DNA of 45,081 nt from Alkalimonas sp. GTDB taxonomy: Bacteria; Pseudomonadota; Gammaproteobacteria; Enterobacterales; Alteromonadaceae. The DNA lies in NCBI RefSeq assembly GCF_020831925.1, contig NZ_JAFIFQ010000031.1, positions 1 through 45,081 on the forward strand, in the 5' to 3' direction. Each line of letters starts with the position of its first letter. Position 1 is the first letter of the stretch. Made by a program: the position numbers and the translations under genes. Shown in pieces: positions 6,129 to 16,564 of the stretch. Under the pieces are notes generated by a model. That model was not told the DNA's origin. It worked only from the letters and a program-made list of their open reading frames with translations, and ran no database searches.

Positions 6129-9083
6129 ATGATGATGAAAGCAAAAATCTTTTCGAAAAACCGCATCGCAGCCGCTGTCTCTGTCGTGCTGTCCACAGCA
6201 GCCCTCCAGCCAGTTCTGGCGGGCGAAAATGACGCTACCACGCAAGCCGACGCCATTGAGATCATTGAAGTACGAGGCATTCGCGGCAGCTTAGCGCGCT
6301 CCATGGATTTCAAACGGGAAAGCTCTGGTGTGGTGGACGCCATCTCAGCTGAAGAAATGGGCAAGTTCCCGGATACCAACCTGGCAGAATCGCTGCAACG
6401 TATTACGGGTGTCTCGGTTAGCCGTGCTAATGGCGAAGGCAGCCAGATCACGGTGCGGGGTTTTGGCCCTGAGTTTAACCTGATCACCTTGAATGGCCGG
6501 CAAATGCCTGGCTCCGGCTTCACCCGCTCGTACAATCTGGAGAATTTATCCTCCGAAGGGGTCAGTGCTCTGGAGGTGTATAAAACCGCCCGGGCTGAAA
6601 ACCCAAGTGGTGGCTTAGGTGCAACAGTGAATATCGTCACCACGCGCCCACTGCAACGGCCAGGTGAACAGTTCGCTATCATGGGGAAGGCGCTGTACGA
6701 CAGCTCTAATGAAAAAGGCGACGACATCACCCCGGAATTTGCAGCGGTGTATAGCAATACCTTCTTTGATGATCGTTTCGGTGCCGCCTTCACCTTTTCT
6801 CATCACCGCCGGGACTTTCAACGCCAACAGGCCAACATTCAGGGCTGGCAAGCCAATGTGCCTTTGCCATCTTTGGATAGTCAGTTTGTCACCGATGCGC
6901 GCCCACGCGATGCAGAAGGTAACCCAATCGGCAATCATTTCTTCCCAAAAGACATGAACTACAGCATCGAAGACTTACAGCGTGAGCGCACCAATGGTCA
7001 GCTTACCTTGCAGTATGCGCCCACAGATAATCTGACCTTGACCATGGACTACACCGCCAGCCGGTCTTTGACGGGTTTGGAAGTGATTGGTTGGGGTATC
7101 TGGAATGAGTTTGGCGGCAACATCAATGCCTATGAGCTGGATGAGCGAGGCACAGCTATTTTTGCCGATATTGGTGGCAATGATGGCTCCTTTACTGCCA
7201 GCAAAGGCACCACCGAAGTAAAAGCCCGCTCCATTGGTTTTAACGCCGACTGGCAGCTGCACGATGATTTCCGCCTGCAACTGGATTATCACGACTCCAA
7301 CAACAAAACCGATAATGGCGCTGATAAAGGCAGCGGTAACTGGGGGCAGGTGATCCTTGGTTCGGACCAACTGATCACCAAGATCTACGATTACCGCACC
7401 GGTGATATCCCGCAGATGGAAATTTTATGGCGTAACGGCACCAATGTACTGCAACCAGGTGAAATCGACTCCAACTTCGGTCAGTTTATTCATTCGCCTG
7501 GTGAGTCGGAGATCAAACAGCTGCAACTGGACGGCACCTGGTTTAACTCGCGCTTTAATCTGCCGCTGCTGGAAATTAAAGGCGGTGTTGCCCGCACCGA
7601 GCAAAACTTTGGTGGCTGGAATGCCTGGAGTGGTCTGCGCGGTGGCCCAGGCTTTAACCCTAGCTTTAGGGAAATCTTCCCGGACAGCATGTTTACACTG
7701 AACAGCACCCGTAACTTCCTGGATCAATTCCAGGGCGGTGGCACCAATATGTTGACCAACTATTACTACACCTTTGATTTTGATGAAGCGGTCGCCCGGC
7801 AAATGGCATTTTTAACCGCCGATGTTATGGGTAGTGATGCCTTTGTGCCCGATGCCTACTTTAATGGCATTACCAGTCAAAGCTCGGTCAAAGAAGTGAC
7901 CAACAGCATCTATCTGCAATCAGCCTGGGAGTTTGATGTTGGCTCTTATCCGGTGCAATTAAATGCTGGCCTGCGCTATGAAGAAACCGATGTCACCAGC
8001 ACGGTACGCCAACGGGTAGAGCGTCAGGTGAACTGGGAAAGTGCATCCGAGTGGATCATGCAGTACGAGCAGGGCGAAGATACCTTCTTAACCCTGACTG
8101 GCAAGCATGATGTGTTTTTACCCATGTTTGATGTGCGGGTGGAACTGACCGATGATCTGATTGGCCGTTTCTCCTGGGGTAAAACCATTTCCCGGGCACC
8201 TTTGGGGGCTCTGGCTGGTGGCCGGAGTTTAAGCGGTAGTCCGCGCCCTGGCGCGCGCAGTGGCGGACAGGGTAACACCAATCTGCAGCCCTTCGAGTCC
8301 AGCAACCTGGATCTGACCTTGGAGTACTACTACGCCGAAGGAAGCTATGCGGCCATTGGTTACTTCCGTAAAAACGTCGACAACTTCATTCAAACCACCA
8401 TCACCGATATTACCATTGATGGCTTACATGATATCTTGAATGGCCCGCGCTACAACCAGGCAGTGGCCGATATCGAAGCACGTGGCGAGCAGGCCACCAG
8501 CACTGCCATTTTTGAGCAGATGCTAGCCAATGGTCATGGCAATGCCGATGGCCGGATTGAGCCCACAGCACAAGATCCGCTGATCGTTTGGAGCATCAGC
8601 CAACCGCAGAATACCGACAGTAAGTCGGTCGATGGGGTCGAGATTGCCTGGCAACACCTGTTGGGTGACACTGGCTTTGGCTTTGGTGCCAATGCCACCT
8701 TCGTCAATGGCGATGTCAAGTTTGATACCGAAAGCTTGGAACAACAAGCACCACTCAGTGGCCTGAGCGACTCTGCCAACCTTCAACTGTTTTATGAAAA
8801 AGATGGCTTGTCGGTGAAAGTGACCTACGCCTGGCGGGATAGTTATCTGATTGGGGTTGGTCAGGCGCAAGGATCCTCAGATGCACCACCACAATTCGCT
8901 CGCCAGTACACCCAATGGGATCTGAGTGTGAATTACGACATCAATCCGCAACTGACGGTATTCTTTGAAGGCATCAACATCACCAACGCCACCGAGCGCG
9001 GTTATGGCCGCTACGAGGAGCAGTTCCTGTTTGCCCGTCAGTATGGCCCGCGTTATGCGTTAGGCGCCCGTTACCGTTTCTAA
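6129..9083 (+). CDS. TonB-dependent receptor
   Basis: A 984-residue outer-membrane active transporter. It has a signal peptide ending near residue 31 (PVLA-GEND), a TonB-box-like IEVRG segment, a plug domain (AESLQRITGVSVSR, then ITVRGFGPEFN and LNGRQMPG), and a long beta-barrel ending in the outer-membrane signature ALGARYRF with terminal Phe. The style is that of the large carbohydrate receptors of Alteromonadales, Xanthomonas and Caulobacter. It is 20 nt after the laminarinase gene, so it probably imports laminarin oligosaccharides with energy from TonB-ExbBD. Three Met codons open the frame (6129, 6132, 6135) and which one is used cannot be decided. A strong terminator follows at 9105. 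Confidence 0.93.
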   Translation: MMMKAKIFSKNRIAAAVSVVLSTAALQPVLAGENDATTQADAIEIIEVRGIRGSLARSMDFKRESSGVVDAISAEEMGKFPDTNLAESLQRITGVSVSRANGEGSQITVRGFGPEFNLITLNGRQMPGSGFTRSYNLENLSSEGVSALEVYKTARAENPSGGLGATVNIVTTRPLQRPGEQFAIMGKALYDSSNEKGDDITPEFAAVYSNTFFDDRFGAAFTFSHHRRDFQRQQANIQGWQANVPLPSLDSQFVTDARPRDAEGNPIGNHFFPKDMNYSIEDLQRERTNGQLTLQYAPTDNLTLTMDYTASRSLTGLEVIGWGIWNEFGGNINAYELDERGTAIFADIGGNDGSFTASKGTTEVKARSIGFNADWQLHDDFRLQLDYHDSNNKTDNGADKGSGNWGQVILGSDQLITKIYDYRTGDIPQMEILWRNGTNVLQPGEIDSNFGQFIHSPGESEIKQLQLDGTWFNSRFNLPLLEIKGGVARTEQNFGGWNAWSGLRGGPGFNPSFREIFPDSMFTLNSTRNFLDQFQGGGTNMLTNYYYTFDFDEAVARQMAFLTADVMGSDAFVPDAYFNGITSQSSVKEVTNSIYLQSAWEFDVGSYPVQLNAGLRYEETDVTSTVRQRVERQVNWESASEWIMQYEQGEDTFLTLTGKHDVFLPMFDVRVELTDDLIGRFSWGKTISRAPLGALAGGRSLSGSPRPGARSGGQGNTNLQPFESSNLDLTLEYYYAEGSYAAIGYFRKNVDNFIQTTITDITIDGLHDILNGPRYNQAVADIEARGEQATSTAIFEQMLANGHGNADGRIEPTAQDPLIVWSISQPQNTDSKSVDGVEIAWQHLLGDTGFGFGANATFVNGDVKFDTESLEQQAPLSGLSDSANLQLFYEKDGLSVKVTYAWRDSYLIGVGQAQGSSDAPPQFARQYTQWDLSVNYDINPQLTVFFEGINITNATERGYGRYEEQFLFARQYGPRYALGARYRF

Positions 9084-9104
9084 CGGCCTTCCCTGGAACC
9101 ATGC

Positions 9105-9133
9105 AAAAATGCCCGCTGATGCGGGCATTTTTT
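9105..9133. terminator. Bidirectional intrinsic terminator
   Basis: A 12-bp stem (AAAAATGCCCGC / GCGGGCATTTTT) with a TGAT loop, T-rich on the + side and A-rich on the other, so it can act in both directions. It ends the receptor transcript on + and the rraB transcript on -. Confidence 0.92.
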
Positions 9134-9151
9134 CGCTGTATCGTGGCTTCG

Positions 9152-9523
9152 TTAGAAATCGTCGTCCTCATCCGGATCAAAGCCATCTTCATCTTCGAAG
9201 TAAGTGCCCCAGCCATCGTATTCAATGCCATGTTCGGCCGCGACTTTCTCCAGTCGGATGGCATCGGCAGTGATCGCATCCGCATCCAGCGACTGTTCGC
9301 GAATGGCATCAAACACCCAGGCCAGACTGCCATCATCCAGTTCAATTTCTTCCGCATCGGTCACTTCAAACCCTAACTTAAACACCTCGACCGCCAGTTG
9401 CTCCAACTTCTTGAAGTCAGCATGGTAAAAGTGGTGCTCAATGGTATAAAGTGCATCCGGATCGCTGCCGTCTTCCAGCAATGCTGCGATGGTCTCTTCA
9501 GTAAATTCTTGCCAGTTTTCCAT
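9152..9523 (-). CDS. rraB: Ribonuclease E inhibitor RraB
   Basis: A 123-residue protein close to E. coli RraB (138 aa). Shared segments are LLEDGSDPDALYTIEHHFYH, the FKLGFEVTDAEE strand, and EYDGWGTYFEDEDGFDP with a very acidic tail ending EDDDF. RraB binds the C-terminal scaffold of RNase E and alters which mRNAs are cut. The start ATG at 9521-9523 (MENWQEF) is chosen because the longer open frame overlaps plsC and adds residues unlike the family. The plsC stop lies 4 nt upstream, so rraB is probably the last gene of the parE-parC run, ending at the terminator. Confidence 0.93.
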   Translation of the reverse strand: MENWQEFTEETIAALLEDGSDPDALYTIEHHFYHADFKKLEQLAVEVFKLGFEVTDAEEIELDDGSLAWVFDAIREQSLDADAITADAIRLEKVAAEHGIEYDGWGTYFEDEDGFDPDEDDDF

Positions 9524-9527
9524 AGGG

Positions 9528-10268
9528 TTAATTCCGCGCAGTAAGACTTTGGGCAGTGTAGTCGCTGCTAAGCTCGCTATCAAGCTCGGCCAGCTTATCG
9601 GCCATCATTTGATGCACTTGCCTGGTCAGTGGACGAATTTGGGTTTCCGGAGTCACAACAACTGGCTCCAGCATGGCAATGATTACCTTGCCATTGCGCC
9701 AGCGATTCAACTTGATGTGCGCTGTCGAACTCATGCAGACTGGTACCACCGGCACCCGGGCTTGCTGGGCAATATGAAAAGCGCCGGTTTTAAAAGGCAG
9801 CAGACCCCGGCCGTAGCTGCGGGTACCTTCGGGAAACATCCAGACCGACAATTGCTCTTTACGAATGCGGTCCACGGAGCCCTGCATGGTTCCCACGGCC
9901 CGGCTACGGTTGTCTCTGTCCAGCAGAATATTACCGCTTAGCCAATACAACTGACCGAAAAACGGGATCAGTCGCAGACTTTTTTTTCCGATGGTGACGG
10001 TGCGATGCAACAAGGCATTCGGCATCAGAAATAGGTCGTAATTGTTCTGATGGTTGGCTACATAGACGCAGGGATGTGCATCAGGCACCGCCGGATGCCG
10101 CCTAACTTCCACTTCAACACCAAAGATGCGGCCACACCAGGCATACCAGCGACCGAACAACACCACATTATTGGCGTGAAAAGGCCGGAAGAGGCAGATC
10201 ACCAAGCCAACCAGAGTGCTGAGTACAATAAAGCACAGCACCAACAACAAACGAACCACAGCAATCAC
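9528..10268 (-). CDS. plsC: 1-acyl-sn-glycerol-3-phosphate acyltransferase (PlsC)
   Basis: A 246-residue inner-membrane enzyme that adds the second acyl chain to lysophosphatidic acid, giving phosphatidic acid. Visible are an N-terminal membrane segment (about residues 3-27), the acyltransferase motif NHQNNYD (NHx4D), the FPEGTRS motif that binds the glycerol phosphate, and a later VPVVPVC strand. The start is non-ATG. GTG at 10266-10268 has a Shine-Dalgarno AGGA with 8-nt spacing; the alternative TTG at 10272-10274, two codons earlier, would be only 2 nt from the same AGGA. It follows parC by about 49 nt. Adjacency of parC and plsC is also known in E. coli. Confidence 0.93.
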   Translation of the reverse strand: MIAVVRLLLVLCFIVLSTLVGLVICLFRPFHANNVVLFGRWYAWCGRIFGVEVEVRRHPAVPDAHPCVYVANHQNNYDLFLMPNALLHRTVTIGKKSLRLIPFFGQLYWLSGNILLDRDNRSRAVGTMQGSVDRIRKEQLSVWMFPEGTRSYGRGLLPFKTGAFHIAQQARVPVVPVCMSSTAHIKLNRWRNGKVIIAMLEPVVVTPETQIRPLTRQVHQMMADKLAELDSELSSDYTAQSLTARN

Positions 10269-10317
10269 AGGCAATGTCCTGATTCTTTAAAAAGCGCACA
10301 GTATAGCCGGTTGCACA

Positions 10318-12600
10318 TCACAGGCTGGTTTGATCACTGCTTGCGGCAGCGCCCGGCAACAACTCCATCTGATCAATGCGTTGCAAGCCACGCGGTAGCT
10401 TATTGCCCCGTCGGCCACGCTCACCACGATAATGCTCCAAGTCGGCCGCCTTTAAACTCAGCTTGCGCTTGCCAGCGGTGAGTACCACACCGCCATCGGC
10501 CGGTATCACCGTCATCAGGCGGACATACTCTTCCCGGCTGGCCGCTTTAGCAGACGGGATGGACAGCATCTTATTGCCCTTGCCTTTGCTAAGCTGCGGC
10601 AAATCCTGTACCGGGAATACCAACATGCGTCCTTCGGTGGAGACACAGACCACCAGATCCGTTTCCGGCTGACGAATGGGCACCGGTGGCAGCACCTTGC
10701 TGCCGGTCGGCAGGCTGAGCAAAGCCTTACCAGATTTATTGCGGGTCAGCATGTCATCAAAGCGACCGACAAAGCCATAACCGGCATCGGAGGCAAACAG
10801 TAGCAGTTGATCGTCTTTGGCCATAAACACATGCTCAAAGGCCTCACCAGCCACCAGATTAAAGCGACCCGATAAGGGCTCGCCCTGACCACGGGCCGAA
10901 GGCAGCTCATGCGCTTCTACCGAAAAACTGCGGCCCGAACTGTCTAAAAAGGCCGCATTTTGATTGCTCTTCCCGCTGGCGGCCGATTTAAAGCCATCGC
11001 CAGCCTTGTAACTTAATGTGGTGCCATCAACATCATGGCCTTTGGCGCAGCGGACCCAGCCTTTTTCCGACAGCACTACGGTGACAGGCTCACTCGGTAG
11101 CAGTTCTTTTTCAGACAGGGCTTTGGCTTCAGTTCGGGCTACGATCGGGCTACGCCTGTCATCGCCGTATTTCTCTGCAGCTTCCAGGATCTCTGCCCGG
11201 ATCAGCTTGGTCAGCTTGGCATTGGAGCCCAGGATACCCTGCAGTTTGTCACGCTCTTTGGCCAGCTCGTCTTGCTCGCCACGAATTTTCATTTCTTCCA
11301 GCCGGGCCAGGTGCCGTAACTTTAACTCCAGCACGGCTTCGGCCTGACGATCCGAGATGCCAAATCGTTCCATCAACACCGGCTTGGGTTTATCGTGCTC
11401 GCGGATAATAGCAATGACTTCATCGATGTTTAAGAAGGCAATCAGCAAACCTTCCAGCACATGCAAGCGGTCCAGCACTTTATCCAGTCGGTACTGCAAC
11501 CTGCGACGCACCACATCACGGCGGAACACCAGCCAGTCTGTCAGAATGGCTTTTAAATCGCGCACACCGGGTCGGTTATCCAGCCCCAGCATATTCAGAT
11601 TGACCCGGTAGCTTCTTTCCAGATCTGTGGTGGCGAACAAGTGCTGCATCAGCTGCTCGATGTCCACCCGGTTCGAACGCGGAACCACCACAATGCGGGT
11701 TGGGTTTTCATGATCAGACTCATCGCGTAAATCGGTCACCATCGGCAGTTTCTTCGCCTGCATCTGGGCTGCGATCTGCTCCAGGATTTTGGCACCGGAC
11801 GTCTGATGCGGCAGCGCAGTAATCACCACATCGCCATCTTCCAGCAGATAGCGGGCACGCATGCGGATGCTGCCTCGACCGCTTTGATACATGGCCACTA
11901 TGTCGTCTTTGCTGCTTATGATCTCGGCATCGGTCGGGTAATCCGGCCCCTGAATATACTGCATTAAATCAGCAATAGAGCTGTCTGGCTGATCCAACAG
12001 CAAAGCGCAGGCGTGCGCCACTTCCCGCACATTGTGCGGTGGAATATCGGTTGCCATACCCACTGCAATGCCGGTGATGCCATTCAATAAAATATGTGGC
12101 AAACGTGCCGGCAGCACTTTCGGCTCGTCCAGGGTGCCATCAAAGTTGGGCGTCCAATCGACCGTGCCAGCCCCAAGCTCTGATAACAAAACCTCACTAA
12201 AGCGTGATAAACGGGACTCGGTATAGCGCATGGCAGCAAAAGACTTAGGATCGTCTGGTGCCCCCCAGTTACCCTGACCATCCACCAACGGATAGCGATA
12301 CGAAAACGGTTGCGCCATCAACACCATGGCTTCGTAACAGGCGGAGTCACCATGCGGATGGAATTTACCCAGCACATCACCGACGGTACGAGCGGATTTC
12401 TTGTACTTGGCAATATGGCTTAAGCCAAGTTCAGACATGGCATAGACAATGCGACGCTGTACCGGTTTTAAGCCATCCCCAATATGCGGCAGGGCCCGGT
12501 CCATAATGACGTACATGGAATAATTGAGGTAAGCCTCTTCCGTAAAGCGGCGTAACGACAGCTGCTCTACACCGTCTGCGGTAATGATGGTGTCGGTCAT
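10318..12600 (-). CDS. parC: DNA topoisomerase IV subunit A (ParC)
   Basis: A 760-residue type IIA topoisomerase subunit that cuts and rejoins DNA to unlink daughter chromosomes with ParE. It is very close to E. coli ParC (752 aa). The active-site tyrosine is Y126 in [10 protein letters not shown]. The quinolone-resistance region reads [15 protein letters not shown], with the susceptible-type Ser (S86, E. coli S80) and Glu (E90, E. coli E84), so the sequence shows no classical resistance change there. The C-terminal beta-pinwheel domain is present. The ATG overlaps the TGA of the TPR gene by 4 nt (ATGA), implying coupled translation. Confidence 0.97.
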   Translation of the reverse strand: MTDTIITADGVEQLSLRRFTEEAYLNYSMYVIMDRALPHIGDGLKPVQRRIVYAMSELGLSHIAKYKKSARTVGDVLGKFHPHGDSACYEAMVLMAQPFSYRYPLVDGQGNWGAPDDPKSFAAMRYTESRLSRFSEVLLSELGAGTVDWTPNFDGTLDEPKVLPARLPHILLNGITGIAVGMATDIPPHNVREVAHACALLLDQPDSSIADLMQYIQGPDYPTDAEIISSKDDIVAMYQSGRGSIRMRARYLLEDGDVVITALPHQTSGAKILEQIAAQMQAKKLPMVTDLRDESDHENPTRIVVVPRSNRVDIEQLMQHLFATTDLERSYRVNLNMLGLDNRPGVRDLKAILTDWLVFRRDVVRRRLQYRLDKVLDRLHVLEGLLIAFLNIDEVIAIIREHDKPKPVLMERFGISDRQAEAVLELKLRHLARLEEMKIRGEQDELAKERDKLQGILGSNAKLTKLIRAEILEAAEKYGDDRRSPIVARTEAKALSEKELLPSEPVTVVLSEKGWVRCAKGHDVDGTTLSYKAGDGFKSAASGKSNQNAAFLDSSGRSFSVEAHELPSARGQGEPLSGRFNLVAGEAFEHVFMAKDDQLLLFASDAGYGFVGRFDDMLTRNKSGKALLSLPTGSKVLPPVPIRQPETDLVVCVSTEGRMLVFPVQDLPQLSKGKGNKMLSIPSAKAASREEYVRLMTVIPADGGVVLTAGKRKLSLKAADLEHYRGERGRRGNKLPRGLQRIDQMELLPGAAASSDQTSL

Positions 12601-14015
12601 AACGACTTAGTTTCCTCTTGATCATGGGGAGAGTCTGGCGCAGTGTCACGGCGAGCCATGCGCTGCCATAGCAGCAGAATAAACAGCACCAAACTGGTAA
12701 TAGCAAACACTGCGGTCCACAGCCACTGGATCAGGCGTTTGCGATCAGCTTCCAGCAAACGCAAGGCCTGCAGTTCATTATCTTTCAACAACAAGGCGCG
12801 TTCAGCTTGCTCTCGCTCCTGGGCGAAGCTCAGCCGTAAACTACTCAGAGCCAGTTCGCTTTCCTGATTAAACCTTTCCTGGAATAGAAAAAAAACTTCC
12901 TGCATCGACTCATAGGCTTGCTCATATTGTCCGAGACTGGCCTGCAAATGTGCCTGCATAAATTCAATATTCAGTCGCATGGAATCACTTTCGCCATCAC
13001 TGAGTTGTTGCAGATACTGCCTGGCCAGCATGAGCTGTTGCAATGCCATAGAGTGCTGCTGCAAGCCACTATAAATTAATGATTTTTCATAGTAATGCAC
13101 TATCTCGCTTAGTGGTGATTGCAGCAAATGTTTAAATTCTTCGGCTTTTTGTATGTAGGTCAAAGCGGCGTTGTAACGACCCGATTCATGGCTGCTGATC
13201 GCTAATCCAAAATAGGCATAGTACAAATTCAATTGATCATCGTACTGCTGACTGACCGTCAGCATCCGCTGGTAGGTAGCAAACGCCTGCTCGTATTGCT
13301 CCAAAAAGCTGTAACTTCGTGCCAGATTGTACAAGACAGCTATCTTGCTTTTACGCCACCCCTTTTCTTTATACATGGCATAGGCTTTATCAAGAAACTG
13401 CACCCCTTCCTCTTCAAAGGTGATGGTGGCATACAACAAACCGAGCTCTGCGTTGACCTCCGCTTCCAGCTCCCAATCGTCCAAGGTTTCGACCTGCTGA
13501 TAGACCTGTTGCAGCAGTGCTAACGCTTCCTGATAGTGCTCCTGGCCACTTAAAGCTGCAGCCTGATTGATCAAGCCCCTTAAGCGCAGCGACTCTTCGC
13601 CCAACTGCTCAGCCAGTTTCATACCCTGCTGATAATATTGCTGTGCTTCCAAATAGTTGCTTTGCGTCTCGGTAGCAAAACCAAGGTTGTACATTAACTC
13701 CACACGCAAAGTATCAGCGGCATCATCCAGTGCCAGCCCTTTACGGGCATAAGCCAGCTGCTGCTGGTGCTGTCCCATCATGCCAAATAAGGTGGCGAAC
13801 TCCTGATAGGCTCTGCGCTGCACTTGCCGGGGAAGGGACGGTATGCTGTCTTCGTGCTGTTGCAACAGCGCCAGCATGGCATCAGGCTGCTGCCGCTTCT
13901 GCTCATGCACCTGCTGCAACCAGTCCGGCGCACCAGCTGGCATATCCGCTTGCGCCATCAGGCTCAGGCTGTACAGCCCCAGCAGAGCAACCATCAGCTT
14001 TGCAGTGATTTTCAT
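12597..14015 (-). CDS. TPR-repeat protein with signal peptide and C-terminal membrane anchor
   Basis: A 472-residue protein of unknown function. It has a cleavable signal (to about residue 23, ending AQA), then about ten helical TPR-like repeats with many Gln and Leu residues, a coiled-coil stretch (about 385-425, rich in Glu/Arg/Leu), one membrane helix (about 430-450, [20 protein letters not shown]) and a 20-residue cytoplasmic tail. This matches the sensor half of TPR-coiled coil-TM diguanylate cyclases or histidine kinases, but the output domain is missing: the frame stops and overlaps parC at once. It lies between parE and parC, 54 nt after parE. The product is probably a periplasmic protein-interaction module tethered to the inner membrane. 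Confidence 0.85.
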   Translation of the reverse strand: MKITAKLMVALLGLYSLSLMAQADMPAGAPDWLQQVHEQKRQQPDAMLALLQQHEDSIPSLPRQVQRRAYQEFATLFGMMGQHQQQLAYARKGLALDDAADTLRVELMYNLGFATETQSNYLEAQQYYQQGMKLAEQLGEESLRLRGLINQAAALSGQEHYQEALALLQQVYQQVETLDDWELEAEVNAELGLLYATITFEEEGVQFLDKAYAMYKEKGWRKSKIAVLYNLARSYSFLEQYEQAFATYQRMLTVSQQYDDQLNLYYAYFGLAISSHESGRYNAALTYIQKAEEFKHLLQSPLSEIVHYYEKSLIYSGLQQHSMALQQLMLARQYLQQLSDGESDSMRLNIEFMQAHLQASLGQYEQAYESMQEVFFLFQERFNQESELALSSLRLSFAQEREQAERALLLKDNELQALRLLEADRKRLIQWLWTAVFAITSLVLFILLLWQRMARRDTAPDSPHDQEETKSL

Positions 14016-14069
14016 CCGTACTCCAGCGAACCAACCTTGTTAACGAGCCAGTATACCTGCATCAGGCAG

Positions 14070-15962
14070 CTAGGCAAGAATCGCCTTGTCGCCTTTTTGC
14101 TCTAGCCACTGGCGGCGGTCGGTGGAGCGCTTTTTCGCCAATAGCATATCCATCAGCTCCATGGTTTGCAGCTGGTCATCGATGGTCAACTGCACCAGCC
14201 GGCGGGTGTTCGGATCCATGGTGGTTTCCCGCAATTGCAGTGGGTTCATCTCACCAAGGCCTTTGAAGCGCTGCACATTGACCTTACCCTTTTTCTTCTC
14301 AGCTTCAATCCGGTCCAGGATGCCGTTTTTCTCATCTTCATCCAGCGCGTAATAAACATCCTTGCCAATATCGATGCGGTACAAGGGCGGCATGGCAACA
14401 TAGACATGGCCGGCTTCCACCAAAGCAGGGAAATGGCGCATAAAAAGGGCGCACAACAAGGTAGCAATGTGCAAGCCATCGGAGTCGGCATCGGCCAGAA
14501 TACAGACTTTACCGTAACGCAGCGCCGATAAATCGGTAGAATCCGGGTCCATGCCAATGGCAACTGAAATATCATGCACTTCCTGCGAGGCCAGAATTTG
14601 GCCGGACTCGACTTCCCAGGTGTTCAGAATTTTTCCGCGCAGCGGCATCACTGCTTGAAACTCACGGTCCCGCGCTTGTTTGGCTGAGCCACCGGCCGAG
14701 TCCCCTTCCACCAGAAACAGCTCGGCTCGCTGCAAGTCCTGCGCTGAGCAATCCGCCAGTTTGCCGGGTAAAGCCGGGCCGGAGGTGACTTTTTTCCGCA
14801 CGACTTTTTTCGCTGCTTTCAGTCGCTTTTGGGCATTACTGATGCAGAGTTCAGCCAGCGCTTCAGCTATTTCGGTATGCTCATTCAGCCACAGGCTGAA
14901 GGCATCTTTAACAATACCAGAAACAAAAGCCGACGCCTGGCGCGACGATAAGCGTTCTTTGGTTTGGCCGGCAAACTGCGGGTCCTGCATTTTCAGCGAT
15001 AAAATATAACTGCAGCGATCCCAGACATCTTCCGGTGACAGTTTAATGCCACGTGGTAGCAGATTACGAAACTCACAAAAATCACGCAGGGCTTCCAGCA
15101 CCCCTTGGCGCAAGCCATTGACGTGAGTACCACCCTGCGCGGTTGGGATCAAGTTGACGTAGCTTTCGTTCACCAGATCACCGCCTTCCGGCAACCACAG
15201 CATGGCCCATTCGACCGCTTCCTGGGTGCTGTTAAAGTTGCCGACAAAGGGCTGCTCCGGCAAAGCAACAAAGTCTTTGACCGCTTCGGCCAGATAATCG
15301 CGGATGCCATCCTGATAGCACCAGCTATAGCTCTGATGGTTGATCTTGTCTTCAAATTCGATGCTCAGGCCAGGACAGAGTACCGCCTTGGCTTTTAGCA
15401 CATGCAACAGGCGGGGCACAGAAAACTTGGCCGAGTCAAAGTAGCCGGCATTGGGCCAAAACTGCACCCGGGTACCGGTATTGCGCTTGCCGACAGTGCC
15501 GGTAACGGTGAGTTCCTGCGTCTTCGCGCCATCAGCAAACGCCATCTCATAGACATTGCCATCACGTCGAACCGTGACATCCACCCGAGTGGATAAGGCA
15601 TTGACGACGGAGATCCCAACACCGTGCAAGCCACCGGAAAACTGATAATTTTTATTGGAAAACTTGCCACCGGCGTGCAGCCGGCAGAAGATCAACTCAA
15701 CCCCAGAGACGCCTTCTTCCGGGTGAATATCCACCGGCATGCCGCGACCGTTATCCACCACCTCCAGCGACTGATCCGGGTGCAGAGTCACTTTAATCTG
15801 ACTGGCATGTCCGGCCAGGGCTTCATCGACGCTGTTATCGATGACTTCCTGCGCCAGATGATTGGGTCTGGAGGTATCGGTATACATGCCCGGACGGCGC
15901 TGCACGGGCTCAAGCCCGGTAAGGACTTCAATCGAATCGGCGTTATAGCTTTGAGCTGTCAT
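14070..15962 (-). CDS. parE: DNA topoisomerase IV subunit B (ParE)
   Basis: A 630-residue ATPase subunit of topoisomerase IV, the same length as E. coli ParE. The GHKL ATP site is visible (EVIDNSVDEA, VDNGRGMPV, GGLHGVGISVVN), followed by the transducer domain and the TOPRIM domain (VEGDSAGGSAKQ, PLRGKILN, DADSDG). It pairs with ParC, encoded just downstream with the TPR gene between. The ATG overlaps the TGA of yqiA by 4 nt, as expected for a translationally coupled operon. Confidence 0.97.
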   Translation of the reverse strand: MTAQSYNADSIEVLTGLEPVQRRPGMYTDTSRPNHLAQEVIDNSVDEALAGHASQIKVTLHPDQSLEVVDNGRGMPVDIHPEEGVSGVELIFCRLHAGGKFSNKNYQFSGGLHGVGISVVNALSTRVDVTVRRDGNVYEMAFADGAKTQELTVTGTVGKRNTGTRVQFWPNAGYFDSAKFSVPRLLHVLKAKAVLCPGLSIEFEDKINHQSYSWCYQDGIRDYLAEAVKDFVALPEQPFVGNFNSTQEAVEWAMLWLPEGGDLVNESYVNLIPTAQGGTHVNGLRQGVLEALRDFCEFRNLLPRGIKLSPEDVWDRCSYILSLKMQDPQFAGQTKERLSSRQASAFVSGIVKDAFSLWLNEHTEIAEALAELCISNAQKRLKAAKKVVRKKVTSGPALPGKLADCSAQDLQRAELFLVEGDSAGGSAKQARDREFQAVMPLRGKILNTWEVESGQILASQEVHDISVAIGMDPDSTDLSALRYGKVCILADADSDGLHIATLLCALFMRHFPALVEAGHVYVAMPPLYRIDIGKDVYYALDEDEKNGILDRIEAEKKKGKVNVQRFKGLGEMNPLQLRETTMDPNTRRLVQLTIDDQLQTMELMDMLLAKKRSTDRRQWLEQKGDKAILA

Positions 15963-16564
15963 GGTCGATACATTACCTGTTGTGTTCGAAATTCATCGGC
16001 TTGCAAACAAAAGCGCACGATGGCTGGCAATTGTTGCACGTAATTCTGATAGCTGTGATCGCCGCCCTGCTGCACATCCAATTGGCAGTGCTGATAAAAC
16101 CGCAGGGCCTGACGGTAATCCAGCACTTCATCGCCACTTTGCAGTAGTACCAGATAATTCGACGGCTTGGCAAGTACTGAAGGCTCCAGTTGCTGCAACA
16201 CCGCCATGGCGTGCTCAGATACCTCGTAATGGCATTGACGCACCGGGTGAAAATACAGGCCCAGATGCTGACGCAACAGTCGATAAGGGGCCACCGCCGG
16301 GTTAATTAAACAAGCACGACAGTCATGCTGCTCCGCCAGCCAGGTGGCAAGAAAGCCTCCTAATGAGCTACCAATCACCGCCGTTGGTACCCGGCCGGCC
16401 AACAACTGGCTGATTTCGGCCAAAGCTTCGGTCGGGGTATAGGGTAAATCCGGCACCAGCAATTCAATCTCCGGGTGATGCTGCTGAAAATAAGCCCGGG
16501 TTTGCAGCGCTTTATCTGACTGCGATGAGCTGGCAAAGCCATGCAGATAGAGTATCAAACTCAT
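15959..16564 (-). CDS. yqiA: YqiA family esterase
   Basis: A 201-residue alpha/beta hydrolase of the YqiA/YcfP family. It has the N-terminal LYLHGFASS oxyanion region, the nucleophile elbow GSSLGG (Ser in the usual position), an AVAPY segment, the acidic residue in LLQSGDEVLDYR and the C-terminal GGDHSY His, giving the full Ser-Asp-His set. E. coli YqiA is an esterase on short and medium acyl esters; its natural substrate is not settled. The gene overlaps cpdA and parE by 4 nt on each side, the conserved order nudF-yqiB-cpdA-yqiA-parE. Confidence 0.93.
   Translation of the reverse strand: MSLILYLHGFASSSQSDKALQTRAYFQQHHPEIELLVPDLPYTPTEALAEISQLLAGRVPTAVIGSSLGGFLATWLAEQHDCRACLINPAVAPYRLLRQHLGLYFHPVRQCHYEVSEHAMAVLQQLEPSVLAKPSNYLVLLQSGDEVLDYRQALRFYQHCQLDVQQGGDHSYQNYVQQLPAIVRFCLQADEFRTQQVMYRP

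Noticed and set aside
10318-12600. Possible quinolone-resistance change in ParC
   Set aside because: The resistance region keeps the susceptible-type Ser86 and Glu90.
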